From NCBI RefSeq assembly GCF_003351225.1, contig NZ_QQSY01000001.1, positions 310,001 through 374,000 of the forward strand: DNA of 64,000 nucleotides, in the 5' to 3' direction. The position numbers were made by a program, and so were the translations under genes. Source of the DNA: Dyella solisilvae. GTDB lineage: Bacteria; Pseudomonadota; Gammaproteobacteria; Xanthomonadales; Rhodanobacteraceae. Below, in pieces: positions 1 through 13,600 of this stretch (positions are counted from its first letter, which is position 1; each line of letters opens with the position of its first letter). A model generated the notes under the pieces. That model ran no database searches. It saw only the letters and a list, made by a program, of their open reading frames with translations, and had not been told where the DNA came from.

Positions 1-55
1 CACTCGCGAACGCTGCGGGTACCAGCAGGATGAGGACGTACTGAAGCGCGCTCAT
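1..55 (-). CDS. lapB: LapB (YciM) lipopolysaccharide assembly protein, N-terminal fragment
   Basis: Only the first 18 codons are in the window (MSALQYVLILLVPAAFAS...), a hydrophobic stretch like the single N-terminal membrane anchor of LapB/YciM, the TPR protein that with FtsH controls LpxC turnover. The start ATG overlaps the stop of lapA as ATGA, and lapA-lapB adjacency is the usual arrangement. The identification rests on this context and the membrane anchor; the TPR and rubredoxin-like parts lie outside the window. Confidence 0.65.
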   Translation of the reverse strand, partial: MSALQYVLILLVPAAFAS

Positions 56-321
56 GCACCAGCCGCGGACGTCTTGGCCTTGCCTCGCGCCTCCGCGGCG
101 ACCTGGCGGCGCTGGCGCCGATGGCGCGTACTGACGCCCAGCCAGGCGGTCAAGCCGCCCAGTAGCCAACCAATCACCAACGCCAGCAACAAGGCCGCCC
201 CCTTGGGCAGCTCAAGTCGGGCAAATCCCAGGTCATAACCGACCAAGTCAGCATTGAGCGCCCCCAGCGCGATGCCGGCGGCAATGAAAAGGAGAAGGAT
301 CAGCGTCACGATCAGTCGCAT
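52..321 (-). CDS. lapA: LapA-family inner-membrane protein (DUF1049)
   Basis: An 89-residue protein with two hydrophobic segments (about residues 3-22 and 41-62) separated by a short loop, followed by a basic cytoplasmic tail rich in Arg, Lys and Ala. This is the size and topology of LapA/YciS, a small inner-membrane partner of LapB in lipopolysaccharide assembly control. Its stop codon overlaps the ATG of the downstream gene (ATGA), so the two are translationally coupled. It lies downstream of ihfB, as in many gammaproteobacteria, but an intrinsic terminator at 421-459 separates them. Family assignment is confident from topology and neighbours; detailed function is inferred from the E. coli homologue. 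Confidence 0.85.
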   Translation of the reverse strand: MRLIVTLILLLFIAAGIALGALNADLVGYDLGFARLELPKGAALLLALVIGWLLGGLTAWLGVSTRHRRQRRQVAAEARGKAKTSAAGA

Positions 322-420
322 GCGGCGACTTTAACCGATACACGTTGGTCGTCACAGGCGCTGGCCGGCCCCTCCGTTCAGAAAATGTGGCGGCCGTCTG
401 CCCGGGTCCTTCATACGTGC

Positions 421-459
421 AAAAAAGAAGGCAGGAACGGCTCATCGCCGCCTGCCTTC
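421..459 (-). terminator. Intrinsic terminator after ihfB
   Basis: A perfect 9-bp stem (427-435 pairs with 451-459, GAAGGCAGG/CCTGCCTTC) is followed on the minus strand by a run of six T (421-426). It sits 34 bases after the ihfB stop and before lapA, so it should end the rpsA-ihfB transcript. Confidence 0.8.
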
Positions 460-493
460 GCAAGATCATGTGGTGACATCCCTGACCGGGAGG

Positions 494-781
494 TCAGTCC
501 ACCAGCAGGTTGACGCGTTCGCGCAGTTCCTTGCCCGGCTTGAAGTGCGGGACATGCTTGCCCGGCAGCGCCACTGCTTCGCCCGTCTTGGGATTGCGGC
601 CCATACGCGGCGGGCGGTAGTGCAGCGCGAAGCTGCCGAAACCGCGGACCTCGATGCGCTCGCCATTGGACAGGGCGTGGCTCATCTGTTCGATCACGCT
701 CTTGACGGCCAGCTCCACATCCTGGAACGCAAGATGGGTCTGACGCCGTGCCAGCGCCTCGATCAATTCGGATTTGGTCAT
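494..781 (-). CDS. ihfB: Integration host factor beta subunit
   Basis: A 95-residue DNABII-family protein beginning [10 protein letters not shown]. It has the family arms: the motif [22 protein letters not shown] carries the DNA-inserting Pro (RNPKTG), as in IHF and HU. As a heterodimer with IhfA it bends DNA at specific sites and acts in recombination and sigma-54 promoter activation. The start was set at 781, not the longer in-frame ATG at 823, because MTKSEL is the family N-terminus. It follows rpsA, the standard rpsA-ihfB order in gammaproteobacteria, and the spacer contains a strong hairpin (811-836). Length matches the usual 94-100 residues. Confidence 0.95.
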   Translation of the reverse strand: MTKSELIEALARRQTHLAFQDVELAVKSVIEQMSHALSNGERIEVRGFGSFALHYRPPRMGRNPKTGEAVALPGKHVPHFKPGKELRERVNLLVD

Positions 782-810
782 GGGTCCCCAATGTCCGTGA
801 CGTGAACCAA

Positions 811-836
811 GCAGGGCGGCCACGTGGCCGCCCTGC
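811..836 (-). terminator. Strong hairpin between rpsA and ihfB
   Basis: A perfect 11-bp inverted repeat (811-821 with 826-836) around an ACGT loop lies 19 bases after the rpsA stop. On the minus strand it is followed by TTGGTTC, only a weak U tract, so it may be a partial terminator, an RNA-processing site or a 3'-end stabiliser that sets rpsA above ihfB. Confidence 0.45.
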
Positions 837-854
837 CCTTCCTTCTACTACAGC

Positions 855-2528
855 TTAGTCAGCCTTGTTGAGCTGCTCCTTGAGCAGCGCACCGAGCTTC
901 GTCGTGCCGCCGGAGGCGTTCGAGTACTCGGCCATGGCGTCGTGCAGTTCTTCTTCGTCCTTCGCGCGGATCGACAGCTGCAGCTGACGGCCCTTACGGT
1001 CCATGCCAGTGAACTTGGCTTCGACCTTGTCGCCCACCTTCAAGTGCTGGGTGGCGTCGTCGATGCGCTCCTTGGCGATGTCGTTGGCGCGCAGGTAACC
1101 CTCGACGCCCTCGCCCAGGTCGATCACGGCGCCCTTGGCGTCCACTTCCTTCACGGTGCCATTGACGATGGTGCCGCGCGGGTTGGTGGCCATGAACTGA
1201 CCAAACGGATCCTGCTCCATCTGCTTGATGCCGAGGGAGATGCGCTCGCGCTCCGGATCCACGGCCAGCACCACGGCCTCGATCTCGTCGCCCTTCTTGA
1301 AGTTGCGCACGAGGTCTTCGCCGGAAGCCTGCCAGGAGATGTCGGACAGGTGGACCAGGCCGTCGATACCGCCGTCCAGGCCGATGAAGATGCCGAAGTC
1401 GGTGATCGACTTGATCTGACCGGACACCTTGTCGCCCTTCTTGTGCATGGCGGCGAAGGCTTCCCACGGGTTCGAGCGGGTCTGCTTGATACCCAGCGAG
1501 ATGCGGCGACGCTCTTCATCCACGTCCAGCACCATCACTTCGGTCTCGTCACCAACCTGCACGACCTTGGCCGGGTTGACGTTCTTGTTGGTCCAGTCCA
1601 TCTCGGACACGTGGACCAGGCCTTCCACGCCCGGCTCGATCTCGACGAAGCAGCCGTAATCGGTGACGTTGGAGACCTTGCCGAACAGGCGGCTGCCGAC
1701 CGGGTAGCGGCGGGCGATGGCGACCCACGGATCGTCACCCAGCTGCTTGAGGCCCAGCGACACGCGGTTGCGCTCGCGGTCGTACTTCAGCACGCGGACG
1801 TCCAGCTCGTCGCCGACGTTGACGACTTCGGACGGATGACGCACGCGCTTCCACGCCATGTCGGTGATGTGCAGCAGGCCGTCGATACCGCCCAGGTCCA
1901 CGAACGCGCCGTAGTCGGTGAGGTTCTTGACCGTGCCCTTGACCACCGCGCCTTCGGTCAGGCGCTCAAGCAGCTTCTCGCGCTCCTCGGAGAACTCGGT
2001 CTCGACGACGGCGCGGCGGCTGACCACAACGTTGTTGCGCTTGCGGTCGAGCTTGATGATCTTGAACTCGAGGTCCTTGCCTTCCAGGTAGACCGGATCG
2101 CGGACCGGACGGACGTCGACCAGCGAGCCCGGCAGGAATGCGCGGACGTCCTTGATGTCGACGGTGAAGCCGCCCTTGACCTTGCCGGAAATCTTGCCGG
2201 TGATGGTCTCTTCCTTGTCGAAGGCCGCCTCGAGGTCGTCCCACACCATGGAACGCTTGGCCTTCTCACGGGAGAGCTTGGTCTCGCCGAAACCGTCTTC
2301 CAGGGCGTCGAGGGCAACCTTCACCTCGTCGCCTACCTGCACTTCCAGCTCACCGCCCTCGTCCTTGAACTGCTCGATCGGGACGATGCCTTCGCTCTTC
2401 AGGCCAGCGTTGATCACGACGACGTCGTTGCGGATTTCCACAACGATACCCGTGACGATCGCGCCCGGCTTCAGCTTGGAGATAGCCTGTTGGCTCTGTT
2501 CAAACAGTTCGGCAAAACTTTCAGTCAT
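855..2528 (-). CDS. rpsA: 30S ribosomal protein S1
   Basis: A 557-residue protein starting [12 protein letters not shown], with six S1/OB-fold repeats. The four RNA-binding repeats show the GxVxxxxxFGxFVxL.GxxGLxH pattern (for example [20 protein letters not shown] and [20 protein letters not shown]). S1 binds mRNA leaders on the 30S subunit and is essential for initiation on structured or SD-poor messages. The ATG at 2528 was chosen, not the longer in-frame one at 2663, because it gives the conserved N-terminus and full family length (557 in E. coli). It sits between cmk and ihfB as in E. coli. The 167-base spacer to cmk is available for the autoregulatory rpsA leader. Confidence 0.97.
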   Translation of the reverse strand: MTESFAELFEQSQQAISKLKPGAIVTGIVVEIRNDVVVINAGLKSEGIVPIEQFKDEGGELEVQVGDEVKVALDALEDGFGETKLSREKAKRSMVWDDLEAAFDKEETITGKISGKVKGGFTVDIKDVRAFLPGSLVDVRPVRDPVYLEGKDLEFKIIKLDRKRNNVVVSRRAVVETEFSEEREKLLERLTEGAVVKGTVKNLTDYGAFVDLGGIDGLLHITDMAWKRVRHPSEVVNVGDELDVRVLKYDRERNRVSLGLKQLGDDPWVAIARRYPVGSRLFGKVSNVTDYGCFVEIEPGVEGLVHVSEMDWTNKNVNPAKVVQVGDETEVMVLDVDEERRRISLGIKQTRSNPWEAFAAMHKKGDKVSGQIKSITDFGIFIGLDGGIDGLVHLSDISWQASGEDLVRNFKKGDEIEAVVLAVDPERERISLGIKQMEQDPFGQFMATNPRGTIVNGTVKEVDAKGAVIDLGEGVEGYLRANDIAKERIDDATQHLKVGDKVEAKFTGMDRKGRQLQLSIRAKDEEELHDAMAEYSNASGGTTKLGALLKEQLNKAD

Positions 2529-2695
2529 GTTGATTCCAGAAATGAGAAAAGGCCTTAGGTCCTTGTGCGCACCTGGTATGAACGGCGCACGGACGGTCGG
2601 CCCACCGGTTATGGGTGTCGTGGGATCGCTCCCTTGGCACCGTTGACCAATATCCCCCGCCAAGGCAGGGGCACCAAAAGCCGTCGGCAGCCCCT

Positions 2696-3379
2696 TCAGG
2701 ACCGCACGACAGCCAATACTTTCGCCACGACGTCTTCGATGCCCATACCGGTGGTGTCGATGAAAACCGCATCCACGGCCGGCTTGAGCGGCGCAACCGT
2801 CCGCGAGGCATCGCGGGCGTCACGCGCTTCGATCTCGCGCTGTAGGGTGGCAAGTGTAACGCTCAGACCCTTTTCCTTCAACTGCTTATAGCGTCTTTTC
2901 GCACGTTCGGCCGCGCTTGCGGTCAGGAATACCTTGAACGGTGCGTCAGGGAAGATCACCGTCCCCATGTCACGGCCGTCTGCGACCAGCCCCGGGGCCT
3001 TGCGGAAGGCCAGCTGCATGTCGACAAGTGCCTGACGCACCGAGGGAATCGAGGCGATGGCGGACGCCGCCGCACCGGCTGTTTCGGTACGCAACTCGTC
3101 GGTGGCGTCATGACCGTTGACCACCACCCGGGTATCGCTGCCATCGACGGCCGCGTGGAAGCGGATCCGGGTCTCCTGCGCGCACCGTGTCACTGCCTCG
3201 ACGTCGGACAGGTCCAACCCCTCGGCGCCGGCCGCGTAACCCACCGCCCGGTATAGCGCCCCCGAATCGAGCAGCCGCCAGCCCAGCGTCTCGGCGACGC
3301 GCCTACTGATGGTGCCCTTGCCCGATCCGGACGGCCCGTCGATGGTGAGCACGGGGGCGGACGTGGCGGTGGGACTCAT
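2696..3379 (-). CDS. cmk: Cytidylate kinase
   Basis: A 227-residue P-loop kinase with Walker [10 protein letters not shown] near the N-terminus and the conserved [13 protein letters not shown] segment that binds CMP/dCMP. It phosphorylates CMP and dCMP in the cytosol for nucleic-acid precursor supply. The start at 3379 ([20 protein letters not shown]) is preceded by AGGAG at a good spacing, which favours it over the in-frame ATG at 3412. It lies directly upstream of rpsA, a conserved linkage. Divergent from it, about 100 bases away, is the acyl-CoA-binding protein. Confidence 0.95.
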   Translation of the reverse strand: MSPTATSAPVLTIDGPSGSGKGTISRRVAETLGWRLLDSGALYRAVGYAAGAEGLDLSDVEAVTRCAQETRIRFHAAVDGSDTRVVVNGHDATDELRTETAGAAASAIASIPSVRQALVDMQLAFRKAPGLVADGRDMGTVIFPDAPFKVFLTASAAERAKRRYKQLKEKGLSVTLATLQREIEARDARDASRTVAPLKPAVDAVFIDTTGMGIEDVVAKVLAVVRS

Positions 3380-3481
3380 GGGGACTCCTGACGGCGGCGA
3401 AAGAAAACGCATATGCTATCGCGTTGGTCCTCGCACGGAACGCGGGTTGTCCAGTTGCCCTTCCTCAAGTCCGTCAGAACC

Positions 3482-3754
3482 ATGCCCGTCCACACCATGA
3501 CCGATCTGCGCCACGAATTCGAACAAGCCGCCGAAGACATCCAGCGACTTGGGCACCGGCCGGACAACGACACCCTGCTCAAGCTTTATGCCTTGTACAA
3601 GCAGGGGTCGGAAGGCGACGTGCGGGGCGACCAGCCGGGCTTTTTCGACTTCGTGGGCACGGCCAAGTACGAGGCCTGGGCAAAGCTTCGCGGTCTTTCC
3701 GGAGATGAGGCGATGCGCCGCTACATCGACCTCGTGCAAGAGCTGTTGAGCTGA
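3482..3754 (+). CDS. Acyl-CoA-binding protein (ACBP)
   Basis: A 90-residue protein of the four-helix ACBP family. The signature runs DTLLKLYALYKQGSEGDV then GFFDFVGTAKYEAWAKLRGL and ends with the usual AMRRYIDLVQEL helix; Tyr and Lys residues of the acyl-CoA site are present. Family members bind medium- and long-chain acyl-CoA esters in the cytosol with high affinity. The start could be 3482 (MPVHTMTDL) or 3497 (MTDLRHEF); no strong Shine-Dalgarno decides. It precedes fadH, with which it may share a role in handling acyl-CoA, though the genes are 335 bases apart and probably separately transcribed. Confidence 0.88.
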   Translation: MPVHTMTDLRHEFEQAAEDIQRLGHRPDNDTLLKLYALYKQGSEGDVRGDQPGFFDFVGTAKYEAWAKLRGLSGDEAMRRYIDLVQELLS

Positions 3755-6108
<2,354 letters not shown>

Positions 6109-6119
6109 CCCTCTGCAGG

Positions 6120-6190
6120 AGCGCACCCTGTGCGCGATCGGGCGGGCAACACAGCGCCACTGAGCCCGATCGCACACACGGTGCGCTTTT
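6120..6190 (+). terminator. Long imperfect hairpin after fadH, REP-like, with T run
   Basis: Twelve bases after the fadH stop, 6120-6127 (AGCGCACC) pairs with 6180-6187 (GGTGCGCT), and the inner arms GCGATCGGGC and GCCCGATCGC also pair, giving a long stem followed by TTTTA. The outer sequence GGAGCGCACC matches the GTAG-headed repeat at 7701-7781, so this looks like a diverged REP copy now placed as a terminator. Confidence 0.6.
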
Positions 6191-6221
6191 ACGTTAACTA
6201 CGTCTGCTAATTAGCTGTTAT

Positions 6222-6406
6222 GAAACGACAACGCCCGGCCAAGGGCCGGGCGTTGTGCGGAAAAGAAAGCGCCCCGCTGGGCGACGCGTCGATATGGGTC
6301 AGGGGGGAGGAAGACCAGATATCGCGGGGGTAGCGTCGCAGCGGGGCGAGGGTCGCCGCCACCTGGGGGGAGGGGACGGTGGCGGGACGGAAGGAATAAT
6401 ATGACC
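6222..6406 (-). ncRNA. Candidate small RNA with C-rich apical loops
   Basis: On the minus strand this 185-base stretch folds into three consecutive hairpins. First, 6356-6363 pairs with 6378-6385 (8 bp) and exposes the loop GUCCCCUCCCCCCA. Second, 6270-6279 pairs with 6339-6348 (10 bp), continued by 6282-6287 with 6333-6338 and by 6291-6300 with 6313-6323, exposing the loop UUCCUCCCCCCU and an internal UACCCCCGC. Third, a perfect 12-bp stem at 6229-6240/6244-6255 is followed by UCGUUUCAU, a terminator-like end. A plausible promoter lies at 6412-6440. The CCUCC loops are complementary to Shine-Dalgarno sequences, a design known from C-rich-loop riboregulators such as Xanthomonas sX13 and rhizobial sRNAs. 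No open reading frame on either strand explains the paired arms. Homology to a named sRNA is not claimed. Confidence 0.6.
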
Positions 6407-6411
6407 GGGGG

Positions 6412-6440
6412 GTTATAGAAACAAATATATATTTTGTCCC
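6412..6440 (-). promoter_or_regulatory. Possible sigma-70 promoter for the minus-strand RNA
   Basis: On the minus strand GGGACA (6435-6440) and TATAAC (6412-6417) are separated by 17 bases, predicting a start near 6406. The surrounding 6412-6465 is the most AT-rich stretch of the region and probably also carries the divergent lysR promoter. Confidence 0.45.
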
Positions 6441-6473
6441 ATACTTATTCGAAATCCATATTAAAGTCCTCCC

Positions 6474-7370
6474 ATGTTCGACTTCCGTCAGCTTCGTTAC
6501 TTTGTAACGGTCGCCGAGGAGCTCAGCTTCACCCGCGCTGCCCAGCGGCTCTACATCTCTCAGCCACCGCTTTCCCAGCAGATCCAGGCACTTGAGAACG
6601 ACCTTGGGGTGCGCCTGCTCGAGCGCAACAAGCGCAACGTCTCCCTGACCGAGCCGGGACGGCTGTTCCTCGAACAGGCCCGCCACATCCTCGACAAGGC
6701 CGAGGAAGCCCGCGCCCAGATGGCAGACGCCGCCACCGGGTTCAGCGGCAAGCTGCGCCTCGCCTACACCGTGTCGGTGACCTTTCACCCTGCGCTGCCT
6801 CAAACCCTGCTTCGCTACCGCAGCTTTGCGCCGCAGGTGCGGCTGATTCTCAGCGAGATGTACACCGAGCAGCAGTACGCCGCCCTCCTCTCGGGCGAGT
6901 TGGACGTCGGCTTCGTGCGCGACGAGCCGGAGCATCCAGGGATGGCCCGCAACCTGCGTCTGGACGTGATCGACCGCGAACCCCTGCTGCTCGCCCTGCC
7001 CGCCAACCACCCCCTGACGGACCGCGACAGCATCTGGCTGCGCGAAGTGGCGATGGAAGCCTTCGTGGTGCAGCCGCGTGAACTGGCGGCCACCCTGTAC
7101 GACCGCCTGGCCCAGATCGCGGCCAAGGCCAATTTCCACCCGCTGATCCGCCAGCACGCCCAGCAGATCAATGGCCTGCTGGTGCTGGTTGCTGCCGGAA
7201 TGGGCCTGGCGCTGGTTCCGGCATCCATGCGGTCCGTGAACCTGCCTGGCGTGAAGTACCTGAAGCTGGAGGACCCCGACGCCTACATGCTGCTCGCTCT
7301 GGCCAGCCGCCTCGATGACCCCAACCCGGTGGTGCGCCGCTTCCTGAGCGCCATGACCGAGCCGGAGTGA
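6474..7370 (+). CDS. LysR-family transcriptional regulator
   Basis: A 298-residue LysR-type regulator: an N-terminal winged helix-turn-helix (MFDFRQLRYFVTVAEELSF, with the recognition helix in AAQRLYISQPPLSQQI), then a linker helix and a periplasmic-binding-protein-like effector domain (about residues 90-295). The N-terminus resembles the BenM/CatM/CbbR type, but the inducer cannot be read from sequence. It stands alone, with fadH upstream in the same direction behind a hairpin, rpmJ downstream, and the candidate small RNA divergently behind its promoter. No Shine-Dalgarno is evident before the ATG, so the message may have a very short leader. Confidence 0.9.
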   Translation: MFDFRQLRYFVTVAEELSFTRAAQRLYISQPPLSQQIQALENDLGVRLLERNKRNVSLTEPGRLFLEQARHILDKAEEARAQMADAATGFSGKLRLAYTVSVTFHPALPQTLLRYRSFAPQVRLILSEMYTEQQYAALLSGELDVGFVRDEPEHPGMARNLRLDVIDREPLLLALPANHPLTDRDSIWLREVAMEAFVVQPRELAATLYDRLAQIAAKANFHPLIRQHAQQINGLLVLVAAGMGLALVPASMRSVNLPGVKYLKLEDPDAYMLLALASRLDDPNPVVRRFLSAMTEPE

Positions 7371-7424
7371 TCCTCCGCATCTCACGGCGGCATGAACAGG
7401 CATTTGCGCAAGCGATCCAAGGAC

Positions 7425-7453
7425 TTGTACGAAGTCAACAAACTGTTTATAGT
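7425..7453 (+). promoter_or_regulatory. Sigma-70 promoter for rpmJ
   Basis: TTGTAC (7425-7430) and TATAGT (7448-7453) are spaced by 17 bases, 44 bases before the GTG start of rpmJ. Confidence 0.65.
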
Positions 7454-7496
7454 TGACGTCTTGTCTTTTCTCTTTCGTTAGTTTCAGGAGCTGGCC

Positions 7497-7622
7497 GTGA
7501 AGGTGCTTTCCTCTTTGAAGTCCGCCAAGGCGCGGCACCGTGACTGCAAGGTTGTGCGTCGTCGCGGCAAGGTGTTCGTGATCTGCAAGAGCAACCCGCG
7601 TTTCAAGGCTCGTCAGCGCTAA
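7497..7622 (+). CDS. rpmJ: 50S ribosomal protein L36, C-minus form
   Basis: A 41-codon gene with a GTG start and CAGGAG six bases upstream. The product begins [20 protein letters not shown] and ends NPRFKARQR, the xanthomonad L36 sequence type. Compared with zinc-binding L36 (Cys, Cys, Cys, His) only two of the four ligands remain (Cys17 and Cys30), so this is the zinc-independent YkgO-like form. It has its own promoter and a strong terminator (7646-7674), and is therefore outside the spc ribosomal operon. Whether a second, zinc-binding rpmJ exists elsewhere in the genome cannot be seen here. Confidence 0.93.
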   Translation: MKVLSSLKSAKARHRDCKVVRRRGKVFVICKSNPRFKARQR

Positions 7623-7645
7623 TTCCTAGCTGCGATGAGTCGACG

Positions 7646-7674
7646 AAAAAGGGCCGCGCGAGCGGCCCTTTTTT
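7646..7674 (+). terminator. Intrinsic terminator of rpmJ
   Basis: A 7-bp GC stem (7651-7657 GGGCCGC with 7662-7668 GCGGCCC) followed by six T. An A run before the stem makes it potentially bidirectional. Confidence 0.9.
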
Positions 7675-7700
7675 GTTGGGTGCGAAGTACAGGATTTTTT

Positions 7701-7781
7701 GTAGGAGCGCACCCAGTGCGCGATCACCTGACGGCGCCGTGACGGCGATGTTCTGCGGTCGTGCACTGGGTGCGCTCCTAC
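7701..7781. repeat. GTAG-headed REP-type inverted repeat
   Basis: Two perfect 19-base arms in opposite orientation (7701-7719, GTAGGAGCGCACCCAGTGC, and 7763-7781) enclose about 43 bases. The GTAG head and size match the REP/BIME elements described in Stenotrophomonas and Pseudomonas. It sits between the rpmJ and greA terminators; a diverged copy lies after fadH. Confidence 0.75.
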
Positions 7782-7791
7782 ATGCGTAACG

Positions 7792-7815
7792 AAAAAAGGG
7801 CCGCTTGCGCGGCCC
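7792..7815 (-). terminator. Intrinsic terminator of the carAB-greA operon
   Basis: GGGCCGC (7798-7804) pairs with GCGGCCC (7809-7815) and on the minus strand is followed by six T (7792-7797), 32 bases past the greA stop. Confidence 0.88.
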
Positions 7816-7846
7816 TTTTCCTTTTCATACATCAAGCGGAATGCGC

Positions 7847-8322
7847 TTACGCGACGTAACGCACACCCGTGATCTCGTAGTGCTTCACGCCGTTCGGTGC
7901 GGTGAACTCGAAGCTGTCACCTTCGCTCTTGCCGATCAGCGCACGCGCAATCGGCGAGGACACGGCAATCAGGCGCAGCTTGATGTCGGCTTCAAGGTCA
8001 CCCACGATCTGGTAAGTCACGGCTTCGCCGCTGTCCTCGTCTTCCAAATCCACCGTCGCGCCAAACACCACGCGGTTGCCCGCGCCGAGGCGGCTCACGT
8101 CGATCACCTCCGCCGTGGACAGCAGCCCCTCCAGGGCGGCGATACGCCCCTCGATGAAGCTCTGCTGTTCGCGCGCGGCGTGGTACTCCGCGTTCTCCTT
8201 GAGATCGCCGTGCGCACGCGCCTCGGCGATGGCCGCGATGATGTTCGGCCGGTCGCTGGACTTCAGCCTTTCCAGTTCACTGCGCAGACGCTCCGAACCA
8301 GCCTTGGTAATGGGCGCACGAC

Positions 8323-8326
<4 letters not shown>
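7847..8326 (-). CDS. greA: Transcription elongation factor GreA
   Basis: A 159-residue GreA: an N-terminal coiled coil (about 1-75) carrying the acidic tip motif [20 protein letters not shown], whose Asp and Glu help RNA polymerase cleave backtracked transcripts, and a C-terminal FKBP-like domain with [14 protein letters not shown]. Its ATG overlaps the carB stop by 4 bases (ATGA), so it is the last gene of carA-carB-greA, a linkage known in gammaproteobacteria. A strong terminator follows. Confidence 0.96.
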
Positions 8327-11542
<3,216 letters not shown>

Positions 11543-11550
<8 letters not shown>

Positions 11551-12679
11551 TCGTGCGGGCCTCCTGCATCAGTGCGGCAAAACGATCAAACAGGTAGCCG
11601 ATGTCGTGCGGCCCCGGGCTCGCTTCCGGATGACCCTGGAAGCAGAACGCCGGACGGTCGGTGAGCGCGAAGCCCTGCAGCGAGCCATCGAACAGCGAGG
11701 AGTGGGTGACGCGCACGTTGGCCGGCAGCGTGGCCGGGTCCACCGCGAAGCCGTGGTTCTGCGACGTGATCAGCACGCGGCCGTCGTCCAGATCCTTCAC
11801 CGGATGGTTCGCGCCGTGGTGGCCGAACTTCATCTTCAGCGTCTTGGCGCCGAGCGCCAGGCCCATGATCTGGTGGCCCAGGCAGATGCCGAACAGCGGG
11901 ATCTTCGCGTCGAGGAATTCGCGCGTCGCAGCGACCGCGTAATCGCAGGCCGCCGGATCGCCGGGGCCGTTGGAGAGGAACACGCCATCGGGCTTCATCG
12001 CCAGCACGTCGGCGGCCCGCGTCTGCGCGGGCACGACGGTGATGTCGCAGCCCTGCTCGGCCAGCAGGCGCAGGATGTTGTACTTCACGCCGAAGTCATA
12101 GGCCACGACCTTGAAGCGCTTGGCCGGCTGGTTGAACCGCGTGTTGTCGAGGTCGTAGACGCCCTCTTTCCACTGGTACGACTCGCCGACGCTCACTTCC
12201 TTGGCCAGGTCCATGCCGTTGAGGCCGGGGAAGGCGCGCGCCTTGGCGAGCGCGGCGTCGGCGTCGATGGACTCGCCGGCGACGATGCAGCCGTTGAGCG
12301 CGCCCTTGTCGCGCAGGATGCGCGTCAGGCGACGGGTATCGATGCCGGCAATGGCCACGATGCCGTGGCGCTTGAGGTAATCGGGCAGGCTTTCGGTGCT
12401 GCGCCAGTTACTGGGGCGACGCGGCACGTCGCGCACGATCAGGCCGGCCGCGTGGACGGACGCGGACTCTTCGTCCTCGACGTTCACGCCGGTGTTGCCG
12501 ATGTGCGGATAAGTAAGGGTAACGATCTGTTTGGCGTACGAGGGATCGGTGAGGATCTCCTGGTAGCCGGTCATGGCGGTGTTGAAAACCACCTCGCCGA
12601 CGGTTTCACCAGTCGCACCCACGGCGTGGCCGTGGAATACGCTGCCGTCTTCGAGGGCAAGCAGAGCAGAAATAGGCAT
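11543..12679 (-). CDS. carA: Carbamoyl phosphate synthase small subunit (glutaminase)
   Basis: A 378-residue protein with the CPSase small-chain N-terminal domain and a class I glutamine amidotransferase domain; the nucleophile lies in [17 protein letters not shown] and the His-x-Glu pair in [14 protein letters not shown]. The start at 12679 ([12 protein letters not shown]) matches family members; longer in-frame starts upstream add non-homologous sequence. It heads the carA-carB-greA operon. The 214-base region to the divergent oxygenase gene should hold its promoter, but I could not identify PyrR, PurR or ArgR sites with confidence. Confidence 0.96.
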
Positions 12680-12893
12680 GGGAGGGCCGCCTTTAGGTGC
12701 AGCAAAGTCCGCAAGCCGCTGCGAAAGCAGCTTGTGGACCTTGGTCGAGGAACGTTTCTGGGCGGGTGGCAATGATAGGTGCAAGGCCCCTTGCTGTCCA
12801 CCCGAAACAGCTGAATATCCGCTCCCCAAAAAGGCCTAACGCCAGCAGCGGCGGGCGCTACACTAGCCTCGCCTAGTTGCTGAAAGGACATTC

Positions 12894-13589
12894 ATGAACT
12901 CAGCCGCGCTGCTCGATCCCACTCGCCTGGACCGACCCGATACGGACGTGCGGAGTGAGCCTTTCCCCTTCCTGATCGCACATGGGCAGCTGCCGGACGA
13001 GGCGCGCGCGGACCTGGAACGGGATTTCCCCCGCTATGCCAGCGCCGGCTTCTTCCCGTACGACGCCACGGACTGCGGCCCCTCGATCAACGCCCTGGTG
13101 CAGCGATTGAGCTCGGCCGACTTCGCCAGCGCCATCGGCACGCGCCTGGGCATCACCAACCTGGGGCAGTACCCCACCCTGATCACGCTGTGCCGTTCAC
13201 TGAACAAGCGCCACGGGACCATCCATACCGACAGCCGCTCCAAGGTGGCCACGGCCCTGCTCTATCTCAACAACCTGTGGCCGGACACCAGCGACGGCTG
13301 CCTGCGTTTCCTCGGCAGCATCGACAACATCGACAACATGGTCGCGCCGGAACTCAAGCCGCTGTACGGGGAATTCGCGGTGTTCAAGCGCTGCGACAAT
13401 TCGTTCCACGGCCATCTGCCCTATGAGGGCGAGCGCCGCGTGATCCAGGTCGCCTGGCTCACCAGCGAGAAGGAAAAGCTGCGCAAGACGAAGCGCGGCA
13501 AATTCTCGCGTGCTTTCAAGAAGCTGTTCGGTTCGCTGGACCGCAAGCTGGGCGCAGGCCGCGACCGCAACGCCGCGCACCGGGACTAA
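12894..13589 (+). CDS. 2-oxoglutarate/Fe(II)-dependent oxygenase
   Basis: A 231-residue protein with the double-stranded beta-helix metal triad of the prolyl-4-hydroxylase-like group: His111-x-Asp113 (GTIHTDSRSK) and distal His172 (NSFHGH), followed ten residues later by Arg182 in GERRVIQVAW, which would hold the 2-oxoglutarate carboxylate. Substrate is unknown; relatives are often found near polysaccharide or protein-modification genes. The C-terminal 35 residues are strongly basic. It is divergent from carA and convergent with the cation antiporter gene. Confidence 0.75.
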   Translation: MNSAALLDPTRLDRPDTDVRSEPFPFLIAHGQLPDEARADLERDFPRYASAGFFPYDATDCGPSINALVQRLSSADFASAIGTRLGITNLGQYPTLITLCRSLNKRHGTIHTDSRSKVATALLYLNNLWPDTSDGCLRFLGSIDNIDNMVAPELKPLYGEFAVFKRCDNSFHGHLPYEGERRVIQVAWLTSEKEKLRKTKRGKFSRAFKKLFGSLDRKLGAGRDRNAAHRD

Positions 13590-13600
13590 GTCGGCGCGAC

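Noticed and set aside
942-2558. Long open frame (538 codons) opposite rpsA
   Set aside because: Antisense to a highly conserved gene; composition (His/Asp/Val/Leu rich) is that of a GC-rich shadow frame.
6207-7538. 443-codon minus-strand frame over lysR and its upstream region
   Set aside because: Covers the LysR coding sequence in antisense and the hairpin region; the paired arms are explained better by an RNA than by this frame.
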